64,000 nucleotides of DNA from positions 1-64,000 of the forward strand of contig NZ_JAJQJI010000003.1 of the NCBI RefSeq assembly GCF_021213805.1, written 5' to 3'. The translations under genes and the position numbers were made by a program. The notes under the pieces were generated by a model. The model did not search any database. It was not told the origin of the DNA and saw nothing but the letters and a program-made list of their open reading frames with translations. Of the stretch, positions 1 to 9,341 are shown piece by piece. Position 1 is the first letter of the stretch. Every line of letters starts with the position of its first letter. This DNA comes from Mycobacterium sp. MYCO198283. GTDB taxonomy: Bacteria > Actinomycetota > Actinomycetes > Mycobacteriales > Mycobacteriaceae.

Positions 1-111
1 ATGGACACCGGCGCGTCGATCGCCCCGTACAACCATTTCGAGCTGGGTCAGCCGATCCTCACCGAGTACGTGTGGGGTCGCCAGGTGGGGGAGAACACGA
101 TCAACCCATGA
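1..111 (+). CDS. mce1A: MceA family protein (Mce1A), C-terminal end only
   Basis: Only the last 36 codons are present, ending in the residues GRQVGENTINP and a TGA at 109-111. The tail and the position just before mceB identify it as the MceA subunit of the Mce lipid-transport complex. The stop overlaps the ATG of the next gene (ATGA), as is usual in mce operons. The ATG at base 1 is an internal codon; the gene is cut by the window edge. Nothing can be said about the MCE domain itself. Confidence 0.85.
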   Translation: MDTGASIAPYNHFELGQPILTEYVWGRQVGENTINP

Positions 112-1148
112 AAATCACCGGTACCGCCGTCAAGCTCGGCGCATTCTCGCTGGTGCTGCTGCTGTTCACCGCGGTCATCATCGTGGTGTTCGGACAGCTG
201 CGGTTCGACCGCACCACCACGTATGCCGCCGAGTTCCAGAATGCGAGCGGCCTGCGCAGCGGCCAGTTCGTCCGCGCCTCCGGCGTGGAGGTGGGCAAGG
301 TCAAGAGCGTGAAGCTCGTCGACGGCGGGCAGCGGGTGGTCGTCGAGTTCAACGTCGACCGCGGGCTCCCGCTGTTCCAGTCGACCACCGCGCAGATCCG
401 CTACCAGGACCTGATCGGCAACCGGTACCTGGAGCTCAAGCGCGGCGAGGGCGAAGGCGCGAACCGCAAGCTGCCCCCGGGCGGTTTCATCCCGCTCTCC
501 CACACGCAGCCGGCGCTCGACCTCGACGCCCTGATCGGTGGCTTCCGGCCGCTGTTTCGTGCACTCGACCCCAAGAAGGTGAACAACATCGCGTCGTCGA
601 TCGTCACGGTGTTCCAAGGGCAGGGCGGCACGATCAGCGACATCCTCGACCAGACCGCGCAGCTGACGTCGACGCTCGCCGAGCGGGATCAGGCGATCGG
701 AGAGGTGATCAACAACCTCAACACGGTGCTGGACACCACGGTGCGCCACCAGAAGCAGTTCGACGAGACCGTCGACAACTTCGAGAAGCTGATCACCGGC
801 CTGAAGGGCCGCGCGGATCCGCTCGCGGATTCCGTCGGCCACATCAGCGACGCGGCCGGCACGGTCGCCGATCTGCTCGCCGACGACCGGCCGCTGCTGC
901 GCGACACCGTCAACCACCTCGACACCGTCCAGCAACCGTTGGTCGACCAGCAAGCGCAGCTCGACGACCTGTTGACGAAGCTTCCCGAGGCACTCCGGCG
1001 CATCGGTCGCACCGGCGGCGTCTATGGTGACTTCTTCAACTTCTATCTGTGCGACATCAACCTCAAGCTCAACGGCCTGCAGCCGGGCGGCCCGGTGCGC
1101 ACCGTCAAGATCACCTCACAGCCGACGGGTAGGTGCACGCCGCAGTGA
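108..1148 (+). CDS. mce1B: Mce family protein Mce1B
   Basis: A 346-residue MceB-type subunit of the cell-envelope Mce lipid (fatty acid) importer. It has one N-terminal membrane segment (about residues 10-29), then an MCE domain (about 40-115, with a turn around SGQFVRASGVEVGKVKSV), then long helical repeats thought to form the periplasmic tunnel. I start it at ATG 108, which overlaps the mceA stop; a longer frame upstream is open but lies inside mceA. Its own stop overlaps the mceC GTG. Family assignment rests on domain layout and on operon position. The substrate of Mce1 is known from M. tuberculosis work and is inferred here. Confidence 0.93.
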   Translation: MKITGTAVKLGAFSLVLLLFTAVIIVVFGQLRFDRTTTYAAEFQNASGLRSGQFVRASGVEVGKVKSVKLVDGGQRVVVEFNVDRGLPLFQSTTAQIRYQDLIGNRYLELKRGEGEGANRKLPPGGFIPLSHTQPALDLDALIGGFRPLFRALDPKKVNNIASSIVTVFQGQGGTISDILDQTAQLTSTLAERDQAIGEVINNLNTVLDTTVRHQKQFDETVDNFEKLITGLKGRADPLADSVGHISDAAGTVADLLADDRPLLRDTVNHLDTVQQPLVDQQAQLDDLLTKLPEALRRIGRTGGVYGDFFNFYLCDINLKLNGLQPGGPVRTVKITSQPTGRCTPQ

Positions 1149-2683
1149 GAACGCTCGAAAGTGAAAACCGGATCCGCAACGGCATCGTCGGCGTCCTCGT
1201 CCTCCTCCTGGTGATCGGGGTCGGACAGAGCTTCGCGTCGGTCCCGATGATCTTCGCGACGCCCACCTACTACGGGCAGTTCTCGGACTCGGGCGGCCTG
1301 AACACCGGCGACAAGGTGCGCATCGCCGGCACGGACGTCGGGGAGATCAAGAAGCTCACGATCGACGGCGACAAGGTCGTCATGGGCTTCACCATCGGCA
1401 GCAACACCATCGGCAAGGAGAGCCAGCTGGCGATCCGCACCGACACCATCCTCGGCAAGAAGGTCCTGGAGATCACGCCGAAGGGCGACCAGCGGCTGCG
1501 CGCCAACGACGTGCTGCCGTTGGGGCAGAGCACCACGCCGTACCAGATCTACGACGCGTTCTTCGACGTGACGAAGGCCGCGCAGGGCTGGGACATCCGC
1601 ACCGTCAAGGAGTCGCTGAACGTCTTGTCGGACACCCTCGACCAGACGTCGCCGCACCTGAGCGCGGCGCTGGACGGGGTGGCCCGCTTCTCCGACACCA
1701 TCGGCAAGCGCGACGACGAGATCAAGCAGCTGCTGGCGAACGCCAACAAGGTGGCCGGCGTGCTCGGTAACCGCAGCCACCAGGTCAACGACCTGCTGGT
1801 GAACTCCGAGGTGCTGCTGCGGGCGTTCAACGAGCGCAACTCGCAGATCGACGCCCTGCTGGAGAACGTCAGCGCCTTCTCCACCCAGGTCAAGGGCTTC
1901 ATCGACGACAACCCGAACCTCAACCGTGTGCTGGAGCAGCTGCGGGTGGTCAGCGGCCAGTTGGTCAAGCACAAGAACGACCTGGCCGACGTGCTGGTGA
2001 CGCTCAGCAAGTTCACCGCCTCGCTCGCCGAGGCCGTCGCGTCGGGCCCGTACTTCAAGGTCATGGTCGTCAACCTGCTTCCGTACCAGATCCTGCAGCC
2101 GTTCGTCGACGCCGCATTCAAGAAGCGCGGCATCGACCCGGAGGAGTTCTGGCGCAACGCGGGCCTGCCGGCCTTCCAGTTCCCGGACCCGAACGGGGCG
2201 CGTCAGCCCAACGGCGCACCGCCGCCGGCGCCGACGCCGCTGGAGGGCACCGCCGAGAACCCGGGGCCGGCCGTGCCGAAGGGTTCGCCGTGCTCGTACA
2301 CGCCGCCGGCCGACGGCATCCCGTCGCCGGGTAACCCGCTGCCGTGCGCGGGGCTCTCGGTCGGACCGTTCGGTGACAACCCGTACGGCCCGAACTACGG
2401 CCCGCCGAACGTCGCGACGTCGCCGCCGAACCCGAACGGGATCCTGCCCGGTCCGGGGGTCCCGGCCGCCGCGATCCCCGGGCAGGCCTCGCCCGACGTG
2501 CCGGGTAGCCCGGTGCCGCTGCCGCCCGCGCCGCCCGGTGGCCGGACCGATCCGGGCGGTCCGCCGCCAGGGTTCGCTCCGCCGCCGCCCGCGCTCAACG
2601 GACCGCCGCCTCCGCCGGGGCCCGGCCCGCAGGTGCCGGCACCGTTCATCACACCCGGCGGCGACCTGGGGGCTCCGCGCTGA
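1145..2683 (+). CDS. mce1C: Mce family protein Mce1C with proline-rich tail
   Basis: A 512-residue MceC subunit. From the GTG at 1145 it reads MRTLESENRIRNG, followed by a membrane segment (about 12-30) ending in GQSFASVPMIFA, a typical MceC start; another GTG at 1133 is possible but weaker. The MCE domain covers roughly residues 35-115 and the helical region reaches about 340. The last 160 or so residues are Pro/Gly-rich and low complexity, as in other MceC and MceD proteins, and may pass through or bind the cell wall. The GTG overlaps the mceB stop (GTGA) and the stop overlaps the mceD ATG, so translation is probably coupled. Confidence 0.93.
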   Translation: MRTLESENRIRNGIVGVLVLLLVIGVGQSFASVPMIFATPTYYGQFSDSGGLNTGDKVRIAGTDVGEIKKLTIDGDKVVMGFTIGSNTIGKESQLAIRTDTILGKKVLEITPKGDQRLRANDVLPLGQSTTPYQIYDAFFDVTKAAQGWDIRTVKESLNVLSDTLDQTSPHLSAALDGVARFSDTIGKRDDEIKQLLANANKVAGVLGNRSHQVNDLLVNSEVLLRAFNERNSQIDALLENVSAFSTQVKGFIDDNPNLNRVLEQLRVVSGQLVKHKNDLADVLVTLSKFTASLAEAVASGPYFKVMVVNLLPYQILQPFVDAAFKKRGIDPEEFWRNAGLPAFQFPDPNGARQPNGAPPPAPTPLEGTAENPGPAVPKGSPCSYTPPADGIPSPGNPLPCAGLSVGPFGDNPYGPNYGPPNVATSPPNPNGILPGPGVPAAAIPGQASPDVPGSPVPLPPAPPGGRTDPGGPPPGFAPPPPALNGPPPPPGPGPQVPAPFITPGGDLGAPR

Positions 2684-4305
2684 TGTCGACGATCTTCAAC
2701 GTCCGCAACCTGAAGTTGCCGCAGGGCGTCAACCGCACGCGCCTGGTCGTCGGCGTCGTCGTGGTCGTCGTCGCGCTGATCGCCGGAATCGTCGGCTGGC
2801 AGGCCTACAAGAGGCTGACCACCAACACCGTCACCGCGTATTTCAGCGACACCCTCGCGCTGTACCCGGGCGACAAGGTGCAGATCATGGGCGTCCGGGT
2901 GGGATCGATCGACAAGATCGAGCCCGACGGCGACAAGATGAAGGTCACCTTCAGCTACGAGAACAAGTACAAGGTGCCGGCAAACGCCACCGCGTCGATC
3001 CTGAACCCGAGCCTCGTCGCGTCCCGCACCATCCAGTTGTCGCCCGCCTACACCGGGGGCGCAGAGCTGCGAGACGGCGATGTCATCGACCTCCAGCACA
3101 CCCAGGTGCCCGTCGAGTGGGACGAGCTGCGCGACCAGATCACGAAGATCGTCACCGAGCTCGGCCCGACGCCCGAGCAGCCGAAGGGTCCGTTCGGCGA
3201 CATCATCGAGTCGGCGGCCGACGGGCTCGCGGGCAAGGGCGAGCAGATCAACAAGACGTTCACCAGCCTGTCGCAGTCGCTCACCGCGCTCAACGAGGGC
3301 CGCGGCGACTTCTTCGCGGTGATCAAGAGCCTGGCGACGTTCGTCAACGCGCTGTACCGCAACGACCAGCAGTTCGTGTCGCTCAACAACAACCTCGCGC
3401 AGTTCACCAACGCGTTCTCGAACTCCGACCAGGAGGTGTCCCAGGCGCTGCGGCAGATCGACCAGCTGCTCACCACCACGCGGCAGTTCCTCGACCAGAA
3501 CAGCGAAGTGCTGACCACGGACGTCAACAACCTGTCCGAGGCCACCACGGCGTTGCTGCAGCCGAAGCCGCGTGACGGCCTGGAGACCGCGCTGCACGTG
3601 TTCCCGAACCTGGGCGCGAACTTCACGAACATCTACTCGCCCACGCACGGCGCGCTGACCGCGGTGCCCGTCATCAACGGCTTCGCCAACCCGATGCAGT
3701 TCATCTGCAGTGCGATCCAGGCGGGCAGTCGGCTCGGCTACCAGGAGTCCGCGGAGCTGTGCGCGCAGTATCTCGGGCCGATCTTCGACGCGATCAAGTT
3801 CAACTTCCCGCCGTTCGGCGTGAACCAGTTCTCGACCGCGGAGACGTTGCCGAAGTACGTGGCCTATTCCGAGCAGCGGCTGCAGCCGCCGCCGGGCTAC
3901 AAGGACACGACGGTGCCGGGGATCTGGTCGCGCGACACGCTGTTCTCGCACGGCAACCACGAGCCGGGCTGGGTCGTCGCGCCGGGCATGCAGGGCGTCC
4001 AGGTGCAGCCGTTCACGCAGAACATGCTGACGCCGGATTCGCTGGCGGCGCTGCTCGGCGGGCCCGACATCGTGCCGCCGCCGGGCGGTCCGCCCGGTGG
4101 TGCACCGCCGAACTCCTACGACCAGCAGAACCCGCTGCCGCCGCCGTGGTATCCGGGTCCGATCCCGCCGCCCGCACCGGCGCCTGAGGTCCAGACCGGG
4201 CCTGGCGCGATGTCGGCACCCGGGCCGGCCCCCGGTCCGGCAGCACCTGCCGCCCCGGCGCCGCCCGCGCCGCCCGGCGGTTACCCCGCGGAAGGAGCCG
4301 GCTGA
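2683..4305 (+). CDS. mce1D: Mce family protein Mce1D with proline-rich tail
   Basis: A 540-residue MceD subunit. A short cytoplasmic start (MSTIFNVRNLKLP) precedes a hydrophobic segment rich in Val (about 21-41), the MCE domain (about 45-125, with a GDKVQIMGVRVGSIDKI stretch) and a long helical region. The C-terminal 110 or so residues are rich in Pro, Gly and Ala. ATG 2683 overlaps the mceC stop as TGATG, and the TGA at 4303-4305 overlaps the next ATG. It is one of six different Mce chains expected to form the hexameric tunnel between the inner membrane and the outer envelope. Confidence 0.93.
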   Translation: MSTIFNVRNLKLPQGVNRTRLVVGVVVVVVALIAGIVGWQAYKRLTTNTVTAYFSDTLALYPGDKVQIMGVRVGSIDKIEPDGDKMKVTFSYENKYKVPANATASILNPSLVASRTIQLSPAYTGGAELRDGDVIDLQHTQVPVEWDELRDQITKIVTELGPTPEQPKGPFGDIIESAADGLAGKGEQINKTFTSLSQSLTALNEGRGDFFAVIKSLATFVNALYRNDQQFVSLNNNLAQFTNAFSNSDQEVSQALRQIDQLLTTTRQFLDQNSEVLTTDVNNLSEATTALLQPKPRDGLETALHVFPNLGANFTNIYSPTHGALTAVPVINGFANPMQFICSAIQAGSRLGYQESAELCAQYLGPIFDAIKFNFPPFGVNQFSTAETLPKYVAYSEQRLQPPPGYKDTTVPGIWSRDTLFSHGNHEPGWVVAPGMQGVQVQPFTQNMLTPDSLAALLGGPDIVPPPGGPPGGAPPNSYDQQNPLPPPWYPGPIPPPAPAPEVQTGPGAMSAPGPAPGPAAPAAPAPPAPPGGYPAEGAG

Positions 4306-5468
4306 TGCGCGTGCCGACCCTGCGTACGTCGCTGCGGCGATGGGTCGTCCGAGCCTTTGCGCTGCTGGCCGCGGCGTGCGTGCTCACGTCCTGCTCGTCG
4401 TGGCGGGGCATCGCCAACGTGCCGCTGCCCGGCGGCCCGGGCACCGGCCCGGACAAGATCACGCTGTACGTGCAGATGCCGGACACGTTGGCGTTGAACG
4501 TCAACAGCCGCGTCCGGGTGGCCGACGTCTACGTGGGCTCGGTGCGGTCGATCGAGTTGAAGGACTGGATCGCCACGCTGACCCTCGACCTGCAGCCCGA
4601 CGTCAAGCTGCCGAAGAACACGCTGGCCCGCATCGGCCAGACGTCGCTGCTGGGCACCCAGCACGTCGAGCTCAACGCGCCGGCCGAGCCGTCGAAGGAG
4701 ATGCTCAAGAGCGGGGACATGATCCCGCTCAGCCAGTCCTCGGCGTATCCGACGACGGAGCGCACGCTGGCGAGCATCGCGACCGTGCTTCGGGGTGGCG
4801 GCATCCCGAACCTCGAGGTGATCCAGAACGAGGTCAACAACGTCCTGACCGGCAACGCCGAGCAGATCCGCGACTTCCTCGGCAAACTCGACACCTTCAC
4901 CGCCGAGCTGAACGCGCAACGCAACGACATCACCCGGGCGATCGACTCGACCAACCGGCTGCTGCAGATCGTCGCCGACCGCAACGACACGCTCGACCGG
5001 GTGCTGACCGAGTTCCCGCCGCTGATCCAGCACTTCAACGAGACACGGGATCTGTTCGGCGACGCCGTGGTCGCGCTCGGTGACCTGTCGGCGGTGGTGG
5101 ACCGATCGCTGACGGCCGCGCGGGCCGACCTCGACCGCAACCTGGAGCTGCTGCAGCGGCCGCTCAAGCAGCTGGGGCGCGCCTCGCCGTACCTGATCGG
5201 AGCGCTCAAGCTGATGCTGACCGCGCCGTACAACATCGACAACCTGCCCAAGGTCATCCGCGGCGACTACATCAACACCTCCGCCACCTTCGACCTGACG
5301 CTCAGCTCGATCGACAACTCGTTCCTCACCGGAACCGGGTTCTCGGGAGCGCTGCGTGCCCTGGAGCAGGCGTGGGGCCGCGATCCGTCGACGATGATCC
5401 CGGACGTGCGGTTCACCCCGCACCCGAACGACCCGGTCGCCGGACCGTTCGTGGAAAGGGGGGAGTGA
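4305..5468 (+). CDS. lprK: Mce1E / LprK lipoprotein
   Basis: A 387-residue MceE subunit made as a lipoprotein. The signal peptide ends in the lipobox VLTSC with Cys at residue 30, which should be acylated. The MCE domain follows at about 45-125, then helical repeats. ATG 4305 overlaps the mceD stop, and a strong ribosome binding site (GGAAGGAG at about 4290-4297) lies inside the end of mceD. This is the only chain of the operon with a lipobox, matching the rule that MceE is the lipoprotein of each mce operon. It ends three bases before the next gene. Confidence 0.93.
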   Translation: MRVPTLRTSLRRWVVRAFALLAAACVLTSCSSWRGIANVPLPGGPGTGPDKITLYVQMPDTLALNVNSRVRVADVYVGSVRSIELKDWIATLTLDLQPDVKLPKNTLARIGQTSLLGTQHVELNAPAEPSKEMLKSGDMIPLSQSSAYPTTERTLASIATVLRGGGIPNLEVIQNEVNNVLTGNAEQIRDFLGKLDTFTAELNAQRNDITRAIDSTNRLLQIVADRNDTLDRVLTEFPPLIQHFNETRDLFGDAVVALGDLSAVVDRSLTAARADLDRNLELLQRPLKQLGRASPYLIGALKLMLTAPYNIDNLPKVIRGDYINTSATFDLTLSSIDNSFLTGTGFSGALRALEQAWGRDPSTMIPDVRFTPHPNDPVAGPFVERGE

Positions 5469-5471
5469 GTC

Positions 5472-7016
5472 GTGCTGACCCGCTTCATCCGCATACAGCT
5501 CGTGCTGTTCACGGTGCTGACGGTGCTGGCGCTGGTGGTGCTCGGCTGGTACTACCTGCGGGTGCCCAGCCTCATGGGCATCGGCCGGTACACGCTGAAC
5601 GCGACGCTGCCGGCCTCCGGTGGGCTCTATCCGACCGCCAACGTGACCTATCGCGGCATCACGATCGGAAAGGTCACCGAGGTCGAGCCCACCGAGACCG
5701 GTGCCCGGGCGTCGATGAGCATCGACAACCGCTACCGGATCCCGGTGGACGCCACCGCGAACGTGCACTCGGTGTCGGCCATCGGCGAGCAGTACCTCGA
5801 CCTGGTGTCGCCGTCCGACGACAACGACAAGTTCTTCGGCGACGGCCAGACCATCACCCGCAGCACCGTTCCCGCGGAGGTCGGGCCGGCGCTCGACGCG
5901 GCCAACAACGGCCTCGGCGCGTTGCCGTCGGACAAGATCGCCACGCTGCTCAACGAGACGGCGCTGGCGGTCGGTGGGCTCGGGCCGTCCCTGCAACGGC
6001 TGGTCGACGCCACCCAGGCGATCGTTGGCGACTTCAACCGCAACATCGGCGACGTCAACGCGATCGTCGACAATTCGGCGCCGATCCTCGACAGCCAGGT
6101 CAACAGCGGCGACGCCATCGGGCAGTGGGCGGCCAACCTGAACGTGATCGGGGCGCAGGCGGCGGCCGAGGACCAGTCGCTGCGCAACGGGCTGACGCAG
6201 GCCGCGCCGACGGCCGATCAGCTGAACACGGTGTTCAGCGGCGTGCGGGAATCGCTGCCGCAGACGCTGGCGAACCTCGAGATCGTGCTCGACATGCTCA
6301 AGCGGTACAACAAGGGCCTCGAACAGACGCTGGTGGTGCTGCCGCAGGGCGCCGCGATCGCCCAGACCGTGGCGGCGCCGTTCCCCGGCCAGGCCGCGCT
6401 GGACTTCAGCCTGACGATCAACCAGCCGCCGCCGTGCCTGACGGGCTTCATCCCGGCGTCGCAGTGGCGGTCGCCGGCCGACGTCCGCACGGTGGACCTG
6501 CCGGAGAACACCTACTGCAAGGTCCCGAAGGACACCCCGGCGAACGTGGTGCGCGGCGCGCGCAACTATCCGTGCGCCGACGTGCCCGGCAAGCGGGCGG
6601 CCACCCCGATGGAGTGCCGCAGCGACGAGCCGTACACCCCGGCCGGCACCAACCCCTGGTACGGCGATCCGAACCAGATCGTCAACTGCCCGGCGCCCGC
6701 GGCCCGCTGCGACCAGCCGGTCGAACCGGGCCGGGTGATCCCCGCGCCCACCATCAACAACGGCATGAACCCGCTGCCGGCCGATCAACTGCCCGGACCG
6801 GTGCCGCCGACGAGCGATCCGTTGACGCCGCCGGGCACGGGTACCGTGCAGTGCAACGGCCAACAGCCCAACCCGTGCGTCTACACCCCGGCCTCGGCGG
6901 TGTACAGCCCGGCCAGCGGCGAAGCCATCGGGCCCGACGGCACTCGTTACGACGTGTCGAATTCGATCAGTACAGGAGACAACGGATGGAAGGAGATGCT
7001 GGCACCGGCCGGCTGA
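5472..7016 (+). CDS. mce1F: Mce family protein Mce1F
   Basis: A 514-residue MceF subunit starting at GTG 5472 (MLTRFIRIQLVLFTVLTVLA), three bases after lprK. It has one membrane segment (about 8-28), an MCE domain (about 38-120) and a helical region. The C-terminal third contains several Cys (near PPPCLTGF, NTYCKVP and NYPCADVP), which are common in MceF and may form disulfides outside the membrane. The last 31 bases overlap the start of the next gene, whose ribosome binding site (AGGAGA at 6974-6979) lies within this coding sequence. Confidence 0.93.
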   Translation: MLTRFIRIQLVLFTVLTVLALVVLGWYYLRVPSLMGIGRYTLNATLPASGGLYPTANVTYRGITIGKVTEVEPTETGARASMSIDNRYRIPVDATANVHSVSAIGEQYLDLVSPSDDNDKFFGDGQTITRSTVPAEVGPALDAANNGLGALPSDKIATLLNETALAVGGLGPSLQRLVDATQAIVGDFNRNIGDVNAIVDNSAPILDSQVNSGDAIGQWAANLNVIGAQAAAEDQSLRNGLTQAAPTADQLNTVFSGVRESLPQTLANLEIVLDMLKRYNKGLEQTLVVLPQGAAIAQTVAAPFPGQAALDFSLTINQPPPCLTGFIPASQWRSPADVRTVDLPENTYCKVPKDTPANVVRGARNYPCADVPGKRAATPMECRSDEPYTPAGTNPWYGDPNQIVNCPAPAARCDQPVEPGRVIPAPTINNGMNPLPADQLPGPVPPTSDPLTPPGTGTVQCNGQQPNPCVYTPASAVYSPASGEAIGPDGTRYDVSNSISTGDNGWKEMLAPAG

Positions 7017-7684
7017 ACCCCACCGATCACACCGACGACGCGGCCGAGGACGTAGCTCCCGCGCCGGAATCCCCCACATCCGACGATCCGTCCGGGTCCG
7101 ACCTCGACGCGGCGGGCGCCACCGACGAGCAGGCCGCCGCCGACGAGACGGCACAGCCCGACGCACCGGCACCGCCCGACGGGGCGTCGTTCCTGTCGCG
7201 CGGCTGGATTGCGGCCGTGGCCGTCCTGCTGACGGTGCTGGCGCTCGGAGTCGGAACGCTCGGCTACCTGACGTGGCGGGCGAACCGCGGCGATGCGGAC
7301 ACCTCCCGCAACGAGGCCGCCGCCGCCGCGGCCGCGAAGAACTGCGTCGCCGCCACCCACGCGCCGGACGTCTCGGCGATGGCGGCCAGCCAGCAGAAGA
7401 TCATCGAGTGCAGCACCGGCGACTTCGGTGTGCAGGCGAACTTCTTCGCGCCGATGCTCGTCGAGGCGTATCAAGCCGCCGACGTGAAGCTGCAGATCGA
7501 GGACATGCACGCCGCGGTCGAGAAGCACAACGACGACGGCTCGATGGACGTCCTGGTGTCGTTCCGCGTCAAGATGTCGAACGTCCAGAGTGCTGACCAG
7601 GAGATCGGTTACCGGCTGCGGGCCCGCATGGCGCCGGACGCCGGACAGTTCAAGGTGGCCCGACTCGACACGGTGTCGGCTTGA
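6986..7684 (+). CDS. Mce-associated membrane protein (Rv0175 position)
   Basis: A 232-residue Mce-associated (Mas) protein. A long acidic, Ala/Pro-rich cytoplasmic part (residues 1-70) precedes one membrane helix (about 73-97, GWIAAVAVLLTVLALGVG) and an exported domain of about 130 residues, the usual Mas/Omam layout. Start ATG 6986 has a good ribosome binding site (ACAGGAGA) and overlaps mce1F by 31 bases. The TGA overlaps the TTG start of the next gene. Mas proteins are thought to stabilise Mce complexes; the exact role here is inferred from position, equal to Rv0175 in M. tuberculosis. Confidence 0.88.
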   Translation: MEGDAGTGRLNPTDHTDDAAEDVAPAPESPTSDDPSGSDLDAAGATDEQAAADETAQPDAPAPPDGASFLSRGWIAAVAVLLTVLALGVGTLGYLTWRANRGDADTSRNEAAAAAAAKNCVAATHAPDVSAMAASQQKIIECSTGDFGVQANFFAPMLVEAYQAADVKLQIEDMHAAVEKHNDDGSMDVLVSFRVKMSNVQSADQEIGYRLRARMAPDAGQFKVARLDTVSA

Positions 7685-8733
7685 CCACGGTGCTCGACGA
7701 GAACGCCGTCGGCGACGAGGCGGTCGCGACGGATCGGCCCGTCGCCTCGTGGGGCGCGCGCGCGGCCGCCTTCGCCATCGACGTGCTGCTCGGCCTTGGC
7801 GCGGTGGCGTCGTTCGTGCTGCTCGCCGTCATCGCCCGGGACGTTGCGTGGCTGCGCTGGAGCGCGGCCGGGGCAGCGGGTGTGCTGCTGCTGGCCGTCG
7901 CCGCCAACCGCTGGCTGGGGCCGGCGCTGACCGGCCGGACGCTCGGCCGGGCGCTGCTCGGTCTGCGGGTGGTCGGCCGCGGCGAGGCCGCTGACGGTCC
8001 GGTGCTGCCGGCGTGGCGGGCGCTGCTGCGCGATCTGCTGCACCTGCTCGACACGCTGTCGGTGTTCGTCGGGTGGCTGTGGCCGCTGTGGGACGACCGC
8101 CGCCGCACCTTTGCCGATCTGCTGGCCCGCACCGAGGTCCGGCCCGTCCCGCGGCCGAAGCGCCGGGTGCCGAGGGTGGTCGCCGTCGTCGTCGCCGCCG
8201 TGACCGCGTTGGCAGTCGCCGGCGCCGTGCTCGGCGCGCTGACCGTCTACCGCCCGCAACGGCAGACCGCCGACACCCGGGAGGAGCTCCGCGCGCAGGC
8301 GCCGGAACTGGTCGGCGACCTGCTCAGCTACAGCGCCGACACCGTGGACCAGGACTTCCAGTACGCCCAGGAGCTGGTGACCGACTCCTTCCGAGAGCAG
8401 TTCGTCGCCGAACAGCAGGCCGCACGCAAACGGAAGATCGTCGACACGCAGTACTGGGTGGTCGACAGCGCGGTGCTGTCGGCGTCCCCCGACCGGGCGC
8501 AGCTGCTGATGTTCCTGCGCGGTCAGCGGGGCAACGATCCCGCCAGCACGGCGTTCCTGTCGAACGTCAACGTGTTCGTCGATTTCGAGCGCAACGGCGA
8601 CGGGGCGTGGCGGGTGTCCGGGTTGCGGCCGCTGCCGCCGCCCAACGCGTCGACCCCGCCGCCGACCGCCGCGCCGCCCACTGCGCCGGCGCCGCCTCCG
8701 CCCAACACGCCGGCACCGGGAGCGCCCCGATGA
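7681..8733 (+). CDS. RDD domain / Mce-associated fusion protein (Rv0176 position)
   Basis: A 350-residue membrane protein starting at TTG 7681, which overlaps the previous stop as TTGA. The N-terminal half (about 20-160) is an RDD domain with several membrane helices, recognisable from WGARAAAFAIDVLLG and TLGRALLGLRVV. A further helix (about 165-188) leads to a Mas-like exported domain (about 190-310) and a Pro/Ala-rich tail. The combination of RDD and Mas modules in one chain matches Rv0176 of the M. tuberculosis mce1 locus. TTG is an uncommon start, but the overlap and the lack of any other start support it. Confidence 0.88.
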   Translation: MTTVLDENAVGDEAVATDRPVASWGARAAAFAIDVLLGLGAVASFVLLAVIARDVAWLRWSAAGAAGVLLLAVAANRWLGPALTGRTLGRALLGLRVVGRGEAADGPVLPAWRALLRDLLHLLDTLSVFVGWLWPLWDDRRRTFADLLARTEVRPVPRPKRRVPRVVAVVVAAVTALAVAGAVLGALTVYRPQRQTADTREELRAQAPELVGDLLSYSADTVDQDFQYAQELVTDSFREQFVAEQQAARKRKIVDTQYWVVDSAVLSASPDRAQLLMFLRGQRGNDPASTAFLSNVNVFVDFERNGDGAWRVSGLRPLPPPNASTPPPTAAPPTAPAPPPPNTPAPGAPR

Positions 8734-9341
8734 GCCCCCGCCGCCGGATCGATCCGGTCGAGGAACCCGCCGACGTCGCCACCGAGGCCGCCACCGCCGA
8801 GCCGGGCGCCACCGAGGCGCCGACGCGTCGGTCCGCACTCGGCTGGCTGCGGAGGCGGCGGTGGAGTGTCATCGCCGCGAGCGCGGTGGTGGCGTTGCTG
8901 GTCGCGGGGGCGATCGCCGCCAACGCCCTGATGGCGGTGGCGACGACCCGCGTTCACCGCGCGCAGATCGACGAAGCGGCGGCGCTCGATTTCGTGAAAT
9001 CGTTCATGGTCGAGTTCACTTCGCCGAACCCGTTCGCGGCCAACCAGTACGCCGACAGCGTGATCGCGAAGTCGACGGGCCCGTTCGAGGACCAGATGAC
9101 GCAGATGAAGAACCAGGTCGTCCTGATCGCCGGGTTGGGCACCGTGACGTCGGGTTCCGTCGCGTCTGCCGGCCTGGTCCATCACGACGACGACGGCAGC
9201 ATCCGCACGCTGGTGGTCATGAACATCGCTCGCGCGTCGCCGGACGGCAAGTCAGCCGAGCAGATTCAGAAGCGGTGGCAGGTGACCACCGTCAAGAGGG
9301 GGCAGGAGTGGAAGATCAGCGACGTGACGGACGTCCCATGA
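8730..9341 (+). CDS. Mce-associated membrane protein (Rv0177 position)
   Basis: A 203-residue Mas protein. Cytoplasmic residues 1-45 are charged and end in an Arg cluster (WLRRRRW). One membrane helix (about 47-68) follows, then an exported domain with TSPNPFAANQYADSVIAKS and a C-terminal beta-rich part ending VKRGQEWKISDVTDV. ATG 8730 overlaps the preceding stop (ATGA), and its TGA overlaps the next ATG. It is probably a scaffold or stabiliser of the Mce1 complex; no enzyme motif is visible. Confidence 0.87.
   Translation: MSPRRRIDPVEEPADVATEAATAEPGATEAPTRRSALGWLRRRRWSVIAASAVVALLVAGAIAANALMAVATTRVHRAQIDEAAALDFVKSFMVEFTSPNPFAANQYADSVIAKSTGPFEDQMTQMKNQVVLIAGLGTVTSGSVASAGLVHHDDDGSIRTLVVMNIARASPDGKSAEQIQKRWQVTTVKRGQEWKISDVTDVP

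Noticed and set aside
72..107. Longer mceB start upstream of ATG 108
   Set aside because: It would lie inside the mceA coding end; the ATGA overlap and the known MceB N terminus support 108.
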